DNA of 50,600 nt, taken from NCBI GenBank assembly GCA_947625905.1, contig CANQQJ010000029.1, forward strand, positions 1 to 50,600, given 5' to 3'. The position numbers were made by a program, and so were the translations under genes. The stretch is from an uncultured Clostridia bacterium. Its GTDB lineage: Bacteria > Bacillota > Clostridia > Monoglobales > Monoglobaceae. Below, piece by piece: positions 10,401 through 18,923 of this stretch. The notes beneath the pieces are model-generated. The model searched no databases. It saw only the letters and a program-made list of their open reading frames with translations, and was not told where the DNA came from. Positions within the stretch are counted from its first letter, which is position 1. Each line of letters begins with the position of its first letter.

Positions 10401-13341
10401 AGCGCAGCGTCTTCAATTCATCGCCTCTGGTCGGCATGCCGCCCTGAGACGCAATTTCTCCGCCTTCTTCATCCGTGATCTTTACGGAATACAGGTGTCT
10501 GGCCAAATCAACTATAGCCGTGACCGTGTACCATTTGCCCTCTGCGCGTTCACCGGCGTAAAACTGCGCGGAGGTCGTTTCGCCCGTGTTAAGATAAATG
10601 CTTGAATCGGCACCTGCCAAAAACAGAGTATTATTGTCGCCTTTTTCGCCCGGCAATTTGTTTGTTATAAAGTCAACGCGGGTCTTTGCAAGAGTATCCG
10701 TTTTGAGGTCAAACTTTATTTCGTATTTGCCGGTCACGGGGTTGCCTTCACTGTCACTTAAATATAAGGTCGGCTGCGTTGTGCTGTCTTTAATTTTAAG
10801 AACTTTTCCATGATCCCCGTCTTCGACGCTTTCAACCGTCGCGCTTTCGGTGCCCGCGCCCCAAGCATCCCAATACTCATCGGAGAGATTGCCTGTGTCA
10901 AGGGCGTTAAAATCCTGGCTGTATCCGTCTTCATCCATTGAGCCCGGTTTCGGCGTGGGTCTCGGCGTCGGCGACGGCGCCTCGGTCGGCTCGGCCGCGG
11001 GTTCCGTTGTAGCCGACGGCTCTGCCGAAGGCGACTCGGAAGGCTCGATCGCGGGCTCCGTTGTAGCCGACGGCTCGGCAGACGGCGACTCAGAAGGCTC
11101 TGCCGACGGCGACTCGGAAGGCTCGATCACGGGCTCCGTTGTAGCCGACGGCCCGGCAGACGGCGACTCGGAAGGTTCTGCCGACGGCGACTCGGAAGGC
11201 TCCGCAGACGGCGACTCGGAAGGTTCAACCGTTGGCTCGGGTGCCACGGACGGGTCAGTCACGCTGAAGTCCTTCATGTCAACACTTTTGGTGGCAAACA
11301 TACGAATACCTTCAATCGCTTTGAGATCCGCCATTGTTTTTACTTCGCCGTTTACATACATAGAGTCATCTGTCAAAGTATACAAAACATCGCCGTTATA
11401 ATCCTTTACAGTACAGCTGAGCTTTGAATTATCAAGATCAAGCAACCATTCAAAATCATACCATTTATCCTTTTCAACGGTTTTTTTGGTATCAAGATTG
11501 GTGGAGGTTCCGGCTACATTGCGAAAACGTATATCGCCATTGTAAAAAGCAACCGCCATAACATCATTGTTATGGCCTGTGCCCGAGCCGTTCATGAATC
11601 CTATCGCGCACGTTCCGGCTGCATTATCGCTCAACTTTAGTGACATCTTAACCTTTATCGTACCTTTACTGATGTTTGTAAAATAATAGGTTGACCTCGA
11701 ATCGCTTGCTTTGCCCATGGTCATTGATTTTTCTGCCGAATTGATTGTAACATTAGCAGCTGCACCCTCTAATTTAGTGCCGTTGTTAGATAAATACCAT
11801 CCGTAATTTGTGGACGTTTCTGTAGTCATTTTACTGAAGTCGGGCTTTGTTATAACGCCGTCCCATTCTTCTTCATTGTCCAGATACTCAAACTTTACAT
11901 CGTCCACATAGCCCGATGCACCGTCGGCAATATTATTAAAGGTTATGGCTTTCAGATTTTTCATCGTTGTCTCTTTTGCAGTAGTATCGCCTGCCCCTAC
12001 ATTCGGACCGGCTATGGGTGCTCTGTCGCGCACCTGGGCAATAACTTTGTCCTCATGGAGCACCTGAATATCAAATTTTTTCTCATCCAGATTTAAGGTG
12101 ATAACAAACTTGTACCACTTGCCGGGAGTGTAGGTTCCAAATTGATTGGCAAGTTGCTCCCCTTTATAGTCCACATAGAATTTGCCGTTCGACGCCGTCA
12201 CTGCCGGCATGCCGTAACCGTTCGTATGATTATAGCCGCCTTCGGCGGGCACGAAGTTAATTGTCATACCCTTATCGGTATCCGTGTTTTCGGCACACCA
12301 TGAAGCGGTAAACCGGAAAGTACCTTTTCTGTATACGGTGTTTGGCGGGAAGGAAGCTGAGCCCGCTCCGCAAAGGAATGCCAGATCGCTCTGATAGCCT
12401 ATTTTGATACTCTTACCGGAGCCGTCGCCACGGGGGTCATTTTCCACAGTAGGATAACTACTTCCCTGTCCCTTGGTCCAGCGATGGAAATACGCAGAAG
12501 TTGCCCTGTTGTCTTGCTCGGTTAAAAAATCGGTATAGCTGTCAAAGTTTTCATCAATGATCACTTTTTCGGCGTCTTGTACGGTAGTCTGTATTGAAAC
12601 ATTATCTATATATGCAGTGCCTGCCGAATAGAAACGCAGTGTCTGCAATTCATTGCCCCTTGTCGGCATGCCGCCTTGAGAAGCTATTACTGTTTTGTCC
12701 CCTTCTTCTTCCGCAACCTCTACGGAATACAGCTCTTTGGCCAGATCAACTATGGCCGTGACCGTGTACCATTTTTGAGCTGCGCAGTCACCCGAATAAA
12801 ACTGCGCCGGGTCCGATATATTATTATAATTTGTGATCATCGAACCTGTATTAAGGTAAATGTTTTTGCTCTTCGTTAAAAAAAGAGTATTGTTTCTGCC
12901 CGATTCACCGTGCAATGCGTTTGTTATAAAGTCAACGCAGGTCATATTCTCAACATCATTCATTTTGATGTCAAACTTTATTTCATATTTACCGGACGCT
13001 TCGCTGCCGCTTAGATTTAAGGTCGGCCGCATTGTATTACCATCAAGCTTAAGAACTTTACCATGACCCTCATCTCCGGCTTCAACAGTCGCACTTGCTG
13101 TGAACGACGGTATAACTATATCAGACTTATCATCAACCTTACTACCTTTGGCGTCCCAATAATCTGCGACGAGATCGCTCTCGTTAAGATCATCAAAATT
13201 CTGGCTGTATTCGGTTCTGCCGCTCAATGCGCCGTCCGCGGCGGACACGGGCGCGGCCGGGAGTACTCCGACGCACCATGTGCATATGCAGGCCAACGCA
13301 AGCAGCAGGCTTTGAAGTCGTGTTACGGTTTTTGTTTTCAT
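7447..13341 (-). CDS. Giant S-layer-anchored multi-lectin scaffold protein with X2-like and three SLH domains
   Basis: 1964 residues. Signal peptide 1-34 (VSA-AD). Then three different beta-sandwich (LamG/ConA-like) modules, A 43-255, B 258-490 and C 492-697, each closing on a strand such as [18 protein letters not shown] or DMKDFSV. A Pro/Ser/Glu linker (698-802) leads to a second copy of all three modules (806-998, 1003-1238, 1241-1450), another linker (1451-1612), an X2/Ig-like domain (1613-1700), a third linker and three SLH repeats (1786-1964; TRAEF, LREQI, TRAEA motifs). No catalytic motif is visible, so it should hold glycan at the wall. SLH repeats of this kind bind secondary wall polymers. 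It starts behind GAGGAGG, has its own promoter and a 245-nt structured leader, and ends in a strong terminator. Confidence 0.85.
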   Translation of the reverse strand: MKTKTVTRLQSLLLALACICTWCVGVLPAAPVSAADGALSGRTEYSQNFDDLNESDLVADYWDAKGSKVDDKSDIVIPSFTASATVEAGDEGHGKVLKLDGNTMRPTLNLSGSEASGKYEIKFDIKMNDVENMTCVDFITNALHGESGRNNTLFLTKSKNIYLNTGSMITNYNNISDPAQFYSGDCAAQKWYTVTAIVDLAKELYSVEVAEEEGDKTVIASQGGMPTRGNELQTLRFYSAGTAYIDNVSIQTTVQDAEKVIIDENFDSYTDFLTEQDNRATSAYFHRWTKGQGSSYPTVENDPRGDGSGKSIKIGYQSDLAFLCGAGSASFPPNTVYRKGTFRFTASWCAENTDTDKGMTINFVPAEGGYNHTNGYGMPAVTASNGKFYVDYKGEQLANQFGTYTPGKWYKFVITLNLDEKKFDIQVLHEDKVIAQVRDRAPIAGPNVGAGDTTAKETTMKNLKAITFNNIADGASGYVDDVKFEYLDNEEEWDGVITKPDFSKMTTETSTNYGWYLSNNGTKLEGAAANVTINSAEKSMTMGKASDSRSTYYFTNISKGTIKVKMSLKLSDNAAGTCAIGFMNGSGTGHNNDVMAVAFYNGDIRFRNVAGTSTNLDTKKTVEKDKWYDFEWLLDLDNSKLSCTVKDYNGDVLYTLTDDSMYVNGEVKTMADLKAIEGIRMFATKSVDMKDFSVTDPSVAPEPTVEPSESPSAEPSESPSAEPSESPSAGPSATTEPVIEPSESPSAEPSESPSAEPSATTEPAIEPSESPSAEPSATTEPAAEPTEAPSPTPRPTPKPGSMDEDGYSQDFNALDTGNLSDEYWDAWGAGTESATVESVEDGDHGKVLKIKDSTTQPTLYLSDSEGNPVTGKYEIKFDLKTDTLAKTRVDFITNKLPGEKGDNNTLFLAGADSSIYLNTGETTSAQFYAGERAEGKWYTVTAIVDLARHLYSVKITDEEGGEIASQGGMPTRGDELKTLRFYAEGVTYIDNVSVTPTEQEVNKVIIDENFDKYTAAANFATSGDKAATPNFHHWMKRSGQTPGVQNKSDIEADDKVLQITRDSVIKDATLMLGHGFGPTNGSNQKAYYRTGTYKLTFDWQVKDSDSDKGFYLCFIPEHANSGSANGFIPIYATGGGLYKQATGGSDLSTKYGTYIPGQWYKFEVTVDLDTQKYDVKVLHDDQVVAFIHDFDMTYNKEIGTANLNKHLGEEGQGFYAVDFISRASNVTNIDNVKLEYLDNKEWDGVITQPDFSKMTDETAKDYGWNNVTKGNDGDSIKLSTDSAARTNSYFTNISKNTDNELNIGKIKINMSLKWNDVNSGWGMIGLMNGSGAGVNNDVVLLAYNGADLYLRNAAGKDNGNLHTDSRIESEKWYDLEWVLDLDKSTISYSVKEQDGGKVILPHQNDLQRIDDKFYVNGAEKTMADLKAIEGIRMIATSAGAEMKDFSVTVPSDTPEPTASPSMEPSESPSAEPSETSTPVETPSAEPSETTEPGETENPEPSETSTPGETPSTEPSETSEPGETENPEPSETLAPTQTPGTPTETPGTPTQTPGTPTQTPGTPSTPTPTATAKPTATPAPTATPTAKPASTPTPTETATPTPTATAAPTATPKPLEPEKFDGEKPDKVVVQLPDISANTTVIGVTLNGSPVPKDSYTVDDKGAITFTPEFLESLPNGDHEIVIETSDGVTQSAYSVKIEVSNTFEPTPTPKPDTPTPSPSPKPTSRPHHDGVVLEGGFGGGGSFTTSATAAPTATPAGTALPGSTAAPEGTAGPGTTVPSNPGPEVIFADVPSDYWAYSYIMDLYYAGIINGETPTLFAPDNYITRAEFTKIAVGIFGIVPGGTSTFADVDPNEWYAPYIAAAEAFGIINGTSETTFSPDDNVLREQIAAILYRYAVSSGADVSIGENTNILSYTDAAYIDDYAVQAMQWVCGAGIMSGYEDGSLRPQANATRAEASAMIARYGG
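8506..8991 (-). repeat. Low-complexity linker-coding repeats (TPGTPTQ / PSETSTP)
   Basis: This stretch encodes residues 1451-1612 of the scaffold protein. It includes about four copies of a 21-bp unit encoding TPGTPTQ/E at about 8640-8740 and a Pro/Glu/Ser/Thr array at 8740-8960. Such DNA is prone to slippage and length change between strains. It is coding sequence, not a CRISPR array. Confidence 0.75.
8992..13215 (-). repeat. Internal tandem duplication of a three-module lectin block
   Basis: Module set A-B-C is encoded at about 11251-13215 and again at 8992-10926, in the same order, separated by the linker repeats at 10936-11250. Matching strings include VIIDENF, YGTY-PG-WYKF, EWDGVIT-PDFSKMT and [15 protein letters not shown] similarity is high in places, for example around 10440-10460 against 12660-12680. 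Confidence 0.8.
10936..11250 (-). repeat. 24-bp coding repeats (PSESPSAE linker)
   Basis: Repeated 24-bp units encoding SESPSAEP, with interspersed SATTEP units, form the first linker of the scaffold protein (residues 698-802). Units at about 11085-11225 are nearly identical to one another, indicating recent expansion. Confidence 0.8.
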
Positions 13342-13586
13342 AGTGATTCCTCCTCATGAATTTAATTATTTTTTTAGCCGGCGGCTCATTTGCCGCATTA
13401 TTTTAACGAATTCCGGCGCCGCGGGGGTCTTTTAGGCCCGCGGCGAATTGCGGTTTGACATCCGGGCCGCGCCCGGGCGGACATTATCGAAATTTCAATA
13501 ATTCCGCCCGAGCGCCGCTGTTTTCCGCGCTGCCGCCGTTGCCCGGGGGATGGACGGCGGCAGCCGAAACCTCTTTACACTTATGT
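13342..13586 (-). other. Long structured 5' leader of the scaffold gene
   Basis: From the predicted transcript start near 13586 to the ATG at 13341 there is no gene but several strong hairpins: an 11-bp perfect stem (13529-13539 / 13554-13564), a 13-bp stem with one bulge (13474-13487 / 13498-13510), an 8-bp GC stem (13418-13425 / 13437-13444) and a 5-bp stem (13381-13385 / 13392-13396). The GC content is far above that of the flanks. I do not recognise a known riboswitch. The rest of the gap to 13773 holds the two divergent promoters and the box listed separately. Confidence 0.6.
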
Positions 13587-13593
13587 TGATTTT

Positions 13594-13622
13594 AGTATAA
13601 CTCACCAAAATTTTTATGTGAA
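13594..13622 (-). promoter_or_regulatory. Promoter of the SLH scaffold gene
   Basis: Minus strand: -35 TTCACA (13622-13617), 17-bp spacer, -10 TATACT (13599-13594). Identical -10 and spacing to the cassette promoter at 7270-7298. Confidence 0.65.
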
Positions 13623-13624
13623 GT

Positions 13625-13657
13625 CCATAAAAATCTTTTTTGACCTAAAAATCCACC
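13625..13657 (-). promoter_or_regulatory. Conserved activator-type box, copy 2
   Basis: Contains the same 18-mer as 7305-7322, at 13629-13646, again 29 bp upstream of the -10. It lies between the scaffold promoter and the divergent promoter of the sensor-regulator gene, the usual place for a site of a locally acting AraC-type regulator. Confidence 0.6.
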
Positions 13658-13705
13658 AGATTACGCAAAGCTCGCCGCAGCGTTGTTTGCGGGTTTCGGC
13701 TTTGG

Positions 13706-13734
13706 TTGACCTCGGTTCTTTTTTGTGTTATAAT
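13706..13734 (+). promoter_or_regulatory. Sigma-A promoter of the AraC sensor-regulator gene
   Basis: TTGACC (13706-13711), 17-bp spacer, TATAAT (13729-13734). Transcription would start near 13741, downstream of any ATG in this frame, which supports the TTG start at 13774. Confidence 0.82.
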
Positions 13735-13773
13735 ACTGATTATCAAAGAAACCGACGGAAAGGACGTGAGGGC

Positions 13774-16086
13774 TTGTTTTCACTGTCGAAAAAAATTAAA
13801 CAATTGCTTTCGAGCACAATGTGGAAGATCGCTTTTATTCTAACCATAGAAGCGCTGATAGCCTTTTTGTTTTTGTTGGGCAGCAATATATATCATTTGC
13901 GTACATATCGCTCGACAATCATTTCCGACTGCACCAAGGAGCTGAATTCTTATTTAAACAATAACGAGGACGTTATGAACACGGTCCTGATATGCGCCCA
14001 CTCCGCCGCGAATAATCCTCTTATACGAAGCGCGGGCGACGCGGCCGAGCAGCTGCCGTACTCGGATTGTCTGAATGTGGTGAGCACCCTTAAAAACAAC
14101 TATATATATAATGATATCGTTACGTCGATCGCCATATATAACCAGAAGGCGGATTTTGTTATATCCGACACGGGCGTTAACGATACGAGAGCGTTTTTTG
14201 AGCAAAGAAGCATATACGCCAATTATCCGCTGTCCTATTGGCAATCCTTCCGCGGATCGCCAAGCAGCATAGCTATGCTGCCGTCGTCCTCGTTCACCAA
14301 TGAAGACGACATGGTCTCAACGTCGATACCGCTGGTGTCGGTCCTGTCAAAAAGCGCGGATAACTATTGCAGTCTGCTGATATTCAACATAAGCGTGGAC
14401 GCGATATATAACTCGTTTTCGCGGTACAAGATCTTCTCCGACAGTATGCTCTATATGATAGAAAACTCGTCGTCGCTGGTGTTCACGGGCACGAGCCCGC
14501 AGGTCAACAACGATATGGAACAGATCGTTACGGACACGGTACGGCGCGATCTGCAGAGCCGCACGGACGTCGTGCGCTCAAACAACACAAAATATCTCTC
14601 GATACGCTCCACGAGGCGCGCCGATTACTGGGGTTATACCTACCTTGTTCTTGTGCCGATGCACGCGATAAACCGCTCCACATACATCGGATGCGCGGCG
14701 GCGCTGCTGTTTTTGCTGCTGCTGGGTTTCTTCCTTATTATGTACATCAGCTACGGAACAAGAAAGCTTTACGACCCGTGGCAGAGTCTGACGCAGAACG
14801 TAAAGGCGCTGCAGACCGAGGATTACAGCGGAGGTGAGTCGACCGATCTGTCGAGCTACATCTCATCATATCTGAATTCCGTGTCGGAGCTTAACGCCAA
14901 CCTTAAGCAGATACTGACGGTAAGCATGCCCCTGGGACAGGAGCGCTATATCATTGACCTGCTTAACGGAAACTACGACCCGAGCGAAAGCAAATCGGTA
15001 ATGCTGTCGTTTGAGCACGACTATTTCGCTTCGGTTGCCGCGAGCATCACGATAAATCCGGACTTTTTCAGCGATCTGCCCGACCGGGACCCGATCCTGA
15101 TCAGGTCCGCGATCAACGACTCGATACGCGCGTTTTTCTCGGATCGGTTCATCACATACTCGCTGCCGAGCAGCAACAACACGCTGTATCTGCTGCTGAA
15201 CCTTGAGAATGACACATGCAAGGATAAAATAGAGGAAACGATCGATCAAATAAAAAAGATCGTGTCGGTCGACGCCGACAAGCTGGATATCGTGTTCGGC
15301 TGCGGCAATATTTACAAGGGGATTGACGGCCTTAAGCTGAGCCATCAGGAAAGCCTGTTTGACGTGATGAGCGTGCTTTCCTCGAGCAAGGTACAGTTCC
15401 CCGAAAATATAGAGCATTATATCTTTACCGACAGCAATAAAAACCTGCTTCAGAATTATCTGGAGACCGGGCAGTTTGACAAAGCCGCCGAAATGCTGGA
15501 TTCGGCCTTCGAGCGAATAGCTCTGATATCGCCGAGCCGCAAAAAATACGCCTATATCGACATAATCACGGCCATGCAGAGCTTTATGAGAAAGCGGAAC
15601 ATTTCAACCTTTGACCGAAGGGTGCAGAACGTTATGCACACTCTGCAGACAAACGCGGTCGTTGACGACGACAAGTTCAGAATGTATATCCAGCAGCTTT
15701 TGAACATGATAATTGATGTCCAGACAAAGGAAAGCTACGGGCTTGATGTCAACGCTGTCGTTGATTATATCAACAATCACTATACCGATAATCTGGTTCT
15801 GGAGGACCTGGCCGAGGAATTCAACACCTCCGCGAAATATCTTTCGAAAAAGATAAAGCAGCATCTTAATATTACCTTTAAGGAATATCTGACGGACCTG
15901 CAAATCAAAAAGGCATGCGAGCTGCTGACGACGACCGATATTACGATATCGGAGCTTTATTGGCAGGTCGGATTTCAGAACCGCAACGTTTTCACCCGCG
16001 CGTTCAAGCTGAAAACCGGTCTGGCGCCGAGCGAGTATAAGAAAAGAATGCAGAACAAGGGCAAAAACAAAAATAATAATAATTAA
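13774..16086 (+). CDS. Membrane-spanning AraC-family sensor-regulator (Cache-like sensor plus HTH)
   Basis: 770 residues from a TTG start. An in-frame ATG exists at 13618, but a strong promoter at 13706-13734 lies between, and the TTG follows AAAGGACGTGAGGGC, so TTG is preferred. Membrane helix 1 spans about 17-38; an outside region of about 260 residues resembles Cache-type sensors; helix 2 spans about 303-325 (AALLFLLLLGFFLIMYI). A cytoplasmic linker leads to a C-terminal AraC double helix-turn-helix (about 655-763, with VVDYINNHYTDNLVLEDLAEEF and GFQNRNVFTRAFKLKTGLAPSEYKK). Known proteins of this build sense extracellular sugars and activate nearby carbohydrate genes. It is divergent from the scaffold gene, with which it shares a control region, and upstream of the GH65/PGM pair. 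Confidence 0.88.
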   Translation: MFSLSKKIKQLLSSTMWKIAFILTIEALIAFLFLLGSNIYHLRTYRSTIISDCTKELNSYLNNNEDVMNTVLICAHSAANNPLIRSAGDAAEQLPYSDCLNVVSTLKNNYIYNDIVTSIAIYNQKADFVISDTGVNDTRAFFEQRSIYANYPLSYWQSFRGSPSSIAMLPSSSFTNEDDMVSTSIPLVSVLSKSADNYCSLLIFNISVDAIYNSFSRYKIFSDSMLYMIENSSSLVFTGTSPQVNNDMEQIVTDTVRRDLQSRTDVVRSNNTKYLSIRSTRRADYWGYTYLVLVPMHAINRSTYIGCAAALLFLLLLGFFLIMYISYGTRKLYDPWQSLTQNVKALQTEDYSGGESTDLSSYISSYLNSVSELNANLKQILTVSMPLGQERYIIDLLNGNYDPSESKSVMLSFEHDYFASVAASITINPDFFSDLPDRDPILIRSAINDSIRAFFSDRFITYSLPSSNNTLYLLLNLENDTCKDKIEETIDQIKKIVSVDADKLDIVFGCGNIYKGIDGLKLSHQESLFDVMSVLSSSKVQFPENIEHYIFTDSNKNLLQNYLETGQFDKAAEMLDSAFERIALISPSRKKYAYIDIITAMQSFMRKRNISTFDRRVQNVMHTLQTNAVVDDDKFRMYIQQLLNMIIDVQTKESYGLDVNAVVDYINNHYTDNLVLEDLAEEFNTSAKYLSKKIKQHLNITFKEYLTDLQIKKACELLTTTDITISELYWQVGFQNRNVFTRAFKLKTGLAPSEYKKRMQNKGKNKNNNN

Positions 16087-16091
16087 GTAAA

Positions 16092-16119
16092 AAAATTTAA
16101 TTCTTCCCAATTAAATTTT
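16092..16119 (+). other. AT-rich hairpin after the sensor-regulator gene
   Basis: A perfect 11-bp inverted repeat (AAAATTTAATT / AATTAAATTTT) around CTTCCC, 5 bp after the stop codon. It may be a weak terminator or a protein site; there is no U-run beyond the stem itself. Confidence 0.45.
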
Positions 16120-16125
16120 GCAAAA

Positions 16126-16151
16126 CGGCGGTGGCTATCCTGCCACCGCCG
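16126..16151 (+). other. GC-rich hairpin before GH65 gene
   Basis: Perfect 10-bp stem CGGCGGTGGC / GCCACCGCCG with loop TATCCT. No U-run follows on the plus strand, while TTTTGC follows on the minus strand. It may tune expression between the regulator and the GH65 gene or protect mRNA ends. Confidence 0.5.
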
Positions 16152-16179
16152 AGCGCTATAAGAAGAACGGAGCAAATAT

Positions 16180-18267
16180 ATGGAACCGATAATTATTACG
16201 GCAAAAGGCTGTAACAAGGACGACTACACGCACCACGGCAATATGTTCCTGACCGGGAACGGCGCGATGGGAGTGCGCGGAACGCTGTGCGAATACCGCA
16301 GCGAATATATGCCCGCCGTTAACCTCTGCGGGATATACGACCGCGTGGGAGACGGCTGGAGAGAGCCGATAAACGCGCCGAACGGACTGTTCGCGGAGCT
16401 TTCGGCGGACGGCCGAAAGCTTTCGCTGCCCGACAGCGAATATTCGGAGCACAAGGTGAGCTTGAATATCCGCGACGGCATTTACGAGCGCGAGACCGAT
16501 TTTATCACCGACAGCGGGTGCGTTTGTTTTTCGGAGGAGCGAATCGTGTCTTTGGCGGACCCCAATTTGATACTGCAATGCCTGACAGTGCGGTCGGACC
16601 ACGCGGCGGAAATCTGCGCGCATACCGAGATCGACGGAAATGTGTGGGATATACACGGCCCGCATCTTGAAAACTTTGTCTGCGGAGAGAAGGACAATAT
16701 CTGCTATGTATCAGCTGTGACCCACGAAAAGAGTATACCGATCAACGTGCGCGAGACCTCGGAATATGATTTCCCCGCGGAAGAGCGCAGGGCGGTTTCG
16801 GATAAATCAAGCTTCCGAGATATCAGCTTCACCGCAAAGCCCGGAGAAAGCTATAAAATTTACCGCAAAATCTCGGTGACGGCCGGAAAGGAACATGATT
16901 TGAGCAGCCTCGGCAGCTATGAAAACGAAAAAGCGAAACATATCGCCAAATGGCACGGTATTTGGGATGTGTCATACATAGAGATAGACGGCGACGAGGC
17001 GGCGGAGAGAGCCTTGAACTATTCTCTGTATCAGCTGAATTGCATAGCTCCGCGCCACAGCCGCAGCGCGTCTATCGCGGCGAGGGGCCTTTCGGGACAG
17101 GTATACAAAGGCGCGGTCTTTTGGGACACCGAGATGTTTATGCTGGACTATTTTTTATACACCGAGCCGCAGGTCGCAAGAACGCTTGTTAAGTACAGGA
17201 TAGACACATTGGGCGGCGCGCTGCGGAAGGCTGCGAGCTACGGTCTGGACGGCGCGTTTTACGCTTGGGAAAGCCAAGAGGGAGGCTATGACGCCTGCTC
17301 CGACTACAACGTAACGGACGTTTTCACCAAACGCCCCATGCGGACATTCTTCCGCGACAAGCAGGTGCACATTTCCTCCGCCGTGGTATACGCTTTGGAC
17401 AAATATGTTGAAATTACGGGCGACACATCCGTCCTGAACGAGGGCGGCTATGATGTGCTGACGGAATGCGCGAAGTTCTATCGCTCGCTGCTGCTGAAAA
17501 AATGCGGCGGCGATAAATACGAGATACGCGATGTTATCGGCCCCGATGAATATCACGAGCGCGTGAACAACAACGCCTACACCAACGCCATGGCGCGCTT
17601 CGTGTTCCGCGCGGCGGCAAAATATACGGGCAGCCAAGAATACAAGGCGTTGGCGGACGAGATATATATGCCGAAAATCAACAATGACGGCGTGATCGAA
17701 CAGTTTGACGGTTATTTTGACTTGGAGGACTGCTGCATTGACGAGGTGCGGAGCCGACTGCTCGACCCGAAGGAGTACTGGGGCGGCGCATACGGAGTGG
17801 CGGCGCACACGCAGGTGATCAAACAGGCGGACGTCGTCGCTATGCTTTCCATGCTGCCGGACGAGTTTTCGGACGATGTCAAAAAGGCCAACCTTAAATA
17901 CTACGAACCGAGGACCGAGCACGGCTCGTCGCTTTCCGCCTGCATGTATTCGCTGCTGTCGTGCGCTGTCGGCGATCCCGAATTCGCCTATCCCCTGTTT
18001 ATGAAATCCGCCGAGGCTGACTTGCGGCCCGGCGGCAAGGAATGGGCGGGCCTTGTCTACATCGGAGGCACGCACCCGGCGGCCGAGGGCGGCGCGTGGA
18101 AGGTGGCGATATTCGGCTTCGCGGGGCTTGAGATAAAAAACAGCGAGATAATATGCAGCCCGCGTTTGCCGAAAGCCTGGAAGTCAATGAGATTTAAAAT
18201 AAACTACAGAGGCGATATTTACGATATTCAAATAAACGGCGGCGATTGGAGCGTGACGAAATTATGA
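16180..18267 (+). CDS. GH65 family disaccharide phosphorylase
   Basis: 695 residues, somewhat short for GH65 (usually about 750-790) but with the expected parts. The N-terminal super-sandwich starts with GNMFLTGNGAMGVRGT; the (alpha/alpha)6 barrel has VFWDTEMFMLDY, the catalytic region VIGPDEYHERVNNNAYTN (general acid E457) and the phosphate-site loop TEHGSSLS (about 580-586); the end has HPAAEGGAWKVAIFGFAG. GH65 phosphorylases are inverting and release beta-glucose 1-phosphate from an alpha-glucoside. That fits the overlapping downstream beta-phosphoglucomutase. Ribosome site GGAG, spacing 7. No signal peptide, so cytoplasmic. Specificity (maltose, kojibiose, nigerose, trehalose, glucosylglycerol or other) cannot be read from the sequence alone. 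Confidence 0.9.
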   Translation: MEPIIITAKGCNKDDYTHHGNMFLTGNGAMGVRGTLCEYRSEYMPAVNLCGIYDRVGDGWREPINAPNGLFAELSADGRKLSLPDSEYSEHKVSLNIRDGIYERETDFITDSGCVCFSEERIVSLADPNLILQCLTVRSDHAAEICAHTEIDGNVWDIHGPHLENFVCGEKDNICYVSAVTHEKSIPINVRETSEYDFPAEERRAVSDKSSFRDISFTAKPGESYKIYRKISVTAGKEHDLSSLGSYENEKAKHIAKWHGIWDVSYIEIDGDEAAERALNYSLYQLNCIAPRHSRSASIAARGLSGQVYKGAVFWDTEMFMLDYFLYTEPQVARTLVKYRIDTLGGALRKAASYGLDGAFYAWESQEGGYDACSDYNVTDVFTKRPMRTFFRDKQVHISSAVVYALDKYVEITGDTSVLNEGGYDVLTECAKFYRSLLLKKCGGDKYEIRDVIGPDEYHERVNNNAYTNAMARFVFRAAAKYTGSQEYKALADEIYMPKINNDGVIEQFDGYFDLEDCCIDEVRSRLLDPKEYWGGAYGVAAHTQVIKQADVVAMLSMLPDEFSDDVKKANLKYYEPRTEHGSSLSACMYSLLSCAVGDPEFAYPLFMKSAEADLRPGGKEWAGLVYIGGTHPAAEGGAWKVAIFGFAGLEIKNSEIICSPRLPKAWKSMRFKINYRGDIYDIQINGGDWSVTKL

Positions 18268-18923
18268 TCAAGGCGGTTATATTTGACCTGGACGGCGTGC
18301 TCGTCACCACCGACGAGCTGCACTATCGGGCATGGAAACAGCTTGCGGCCGAAGAGGGAATCAAGGGGTTCACAAAAGAAGACAATATACGCCAGCGAGG
18401 CGTGAGCCGAATGGCTTCGCTTGAAGTCCTGCTGGAAAAGAGCGACAAAAAATATTCTGATGAGGAAAAGCTCGCCCTGGCCGACAGGAAAAATAATATT
18501 TATGTAAGATCACTCGCGGGCTTAGACAGGTCCGCGGTGCTTGACGGCGTGTTTGAGTTTATCGACCATATTAAATCCATGGGAATAAAGACAGCCGTGG
18601 GCTCCGCAAGCAAAAACACGCCGATGATATTGGAAAAAACCGGACTTGCCGCCCTCTTTGACGCGGTAAGCTGCGGTCTGGACACGCAAAATTCCAAGCC
18701 CGACCCGGAGGTTTTTTTGATCGCCGCCGACAAGCTCGGCATACCTTATAAAAACTGCCTTGTGATCGAGGACTCGGACGCGGGCATACAGGCGGCGAAA
18801 GCGGGCGGTATGCTCGCCCTCGCCGTCGGAGCCGCAAAAAACAATCCCCACGCCGACTACAGCGCCGAAAGCCTCGCCGACAGCTGCATTTTGCGCGAGC
18901 GGCACTATACGGGCATTTTGTAA
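18264..18923 (+). CDS. pgmB: Beta-phosphoglucomutase
   Basis: 219 residues, the family's usual length. HAD fold with nucleophile and acid/base in FDLDG (D8, D10), cap-domain signature RQRGVSRMASLE, the motif II/III region VGSASKNTP and the metal motif IEDSDAGIQAAKAGG. It converts beta-glucose 1-phosphate to glucose 6-phosphate for glycolysis. The ATG at 18264 overlaps the stop of the GH65 gene as ATGA, so the two are translationally coupled; an in-frame ATG six codons upstream lies inside the GH65 end and is less likely. The 3' end overlaps the convergent glycerol-1-phosphate dehydrogenase gene by 19 bp. Confidence 0.95.
   Translation: MIKAVIFDLDGVLVTTDELHYRAWKQLAAEEGIKGFTKEDNIRQRGVSRMASLEVLLEKSDKKYSDEEKLALADRKNNIYVRSLAGLDRSAVLDGVFEFIDHIKSMGIKTAVGSASKNTPMILEKTGLAALFDAVSCGLDTQNSKPDPEVFLIAADKLGIPYKNCLVIEDSDAGIQAAKAGGMLALAVGAAKNNPHADYSAESLADSCILRERHYTGIL

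Noticed and set aside
10936..11250. Regular 24-bp repeats that could suggest a CRISPR array
   Set aside because: Units are contiguous, lack spacers and encode a Pro/Ser/Glu linker in frame with flanking domains.
13618..13773. N-terminal extension of the sensor-regulator from ATG 13618
   Set aside because: A strong promoter and the conserved box lie inside it; TTG 13774 has the ribosome site.
17155..18075. Minus-strand open frame of 306 codons
   Set aside because: Opposite the GH65 gene, with composition typical of an antisense frame and no domain.
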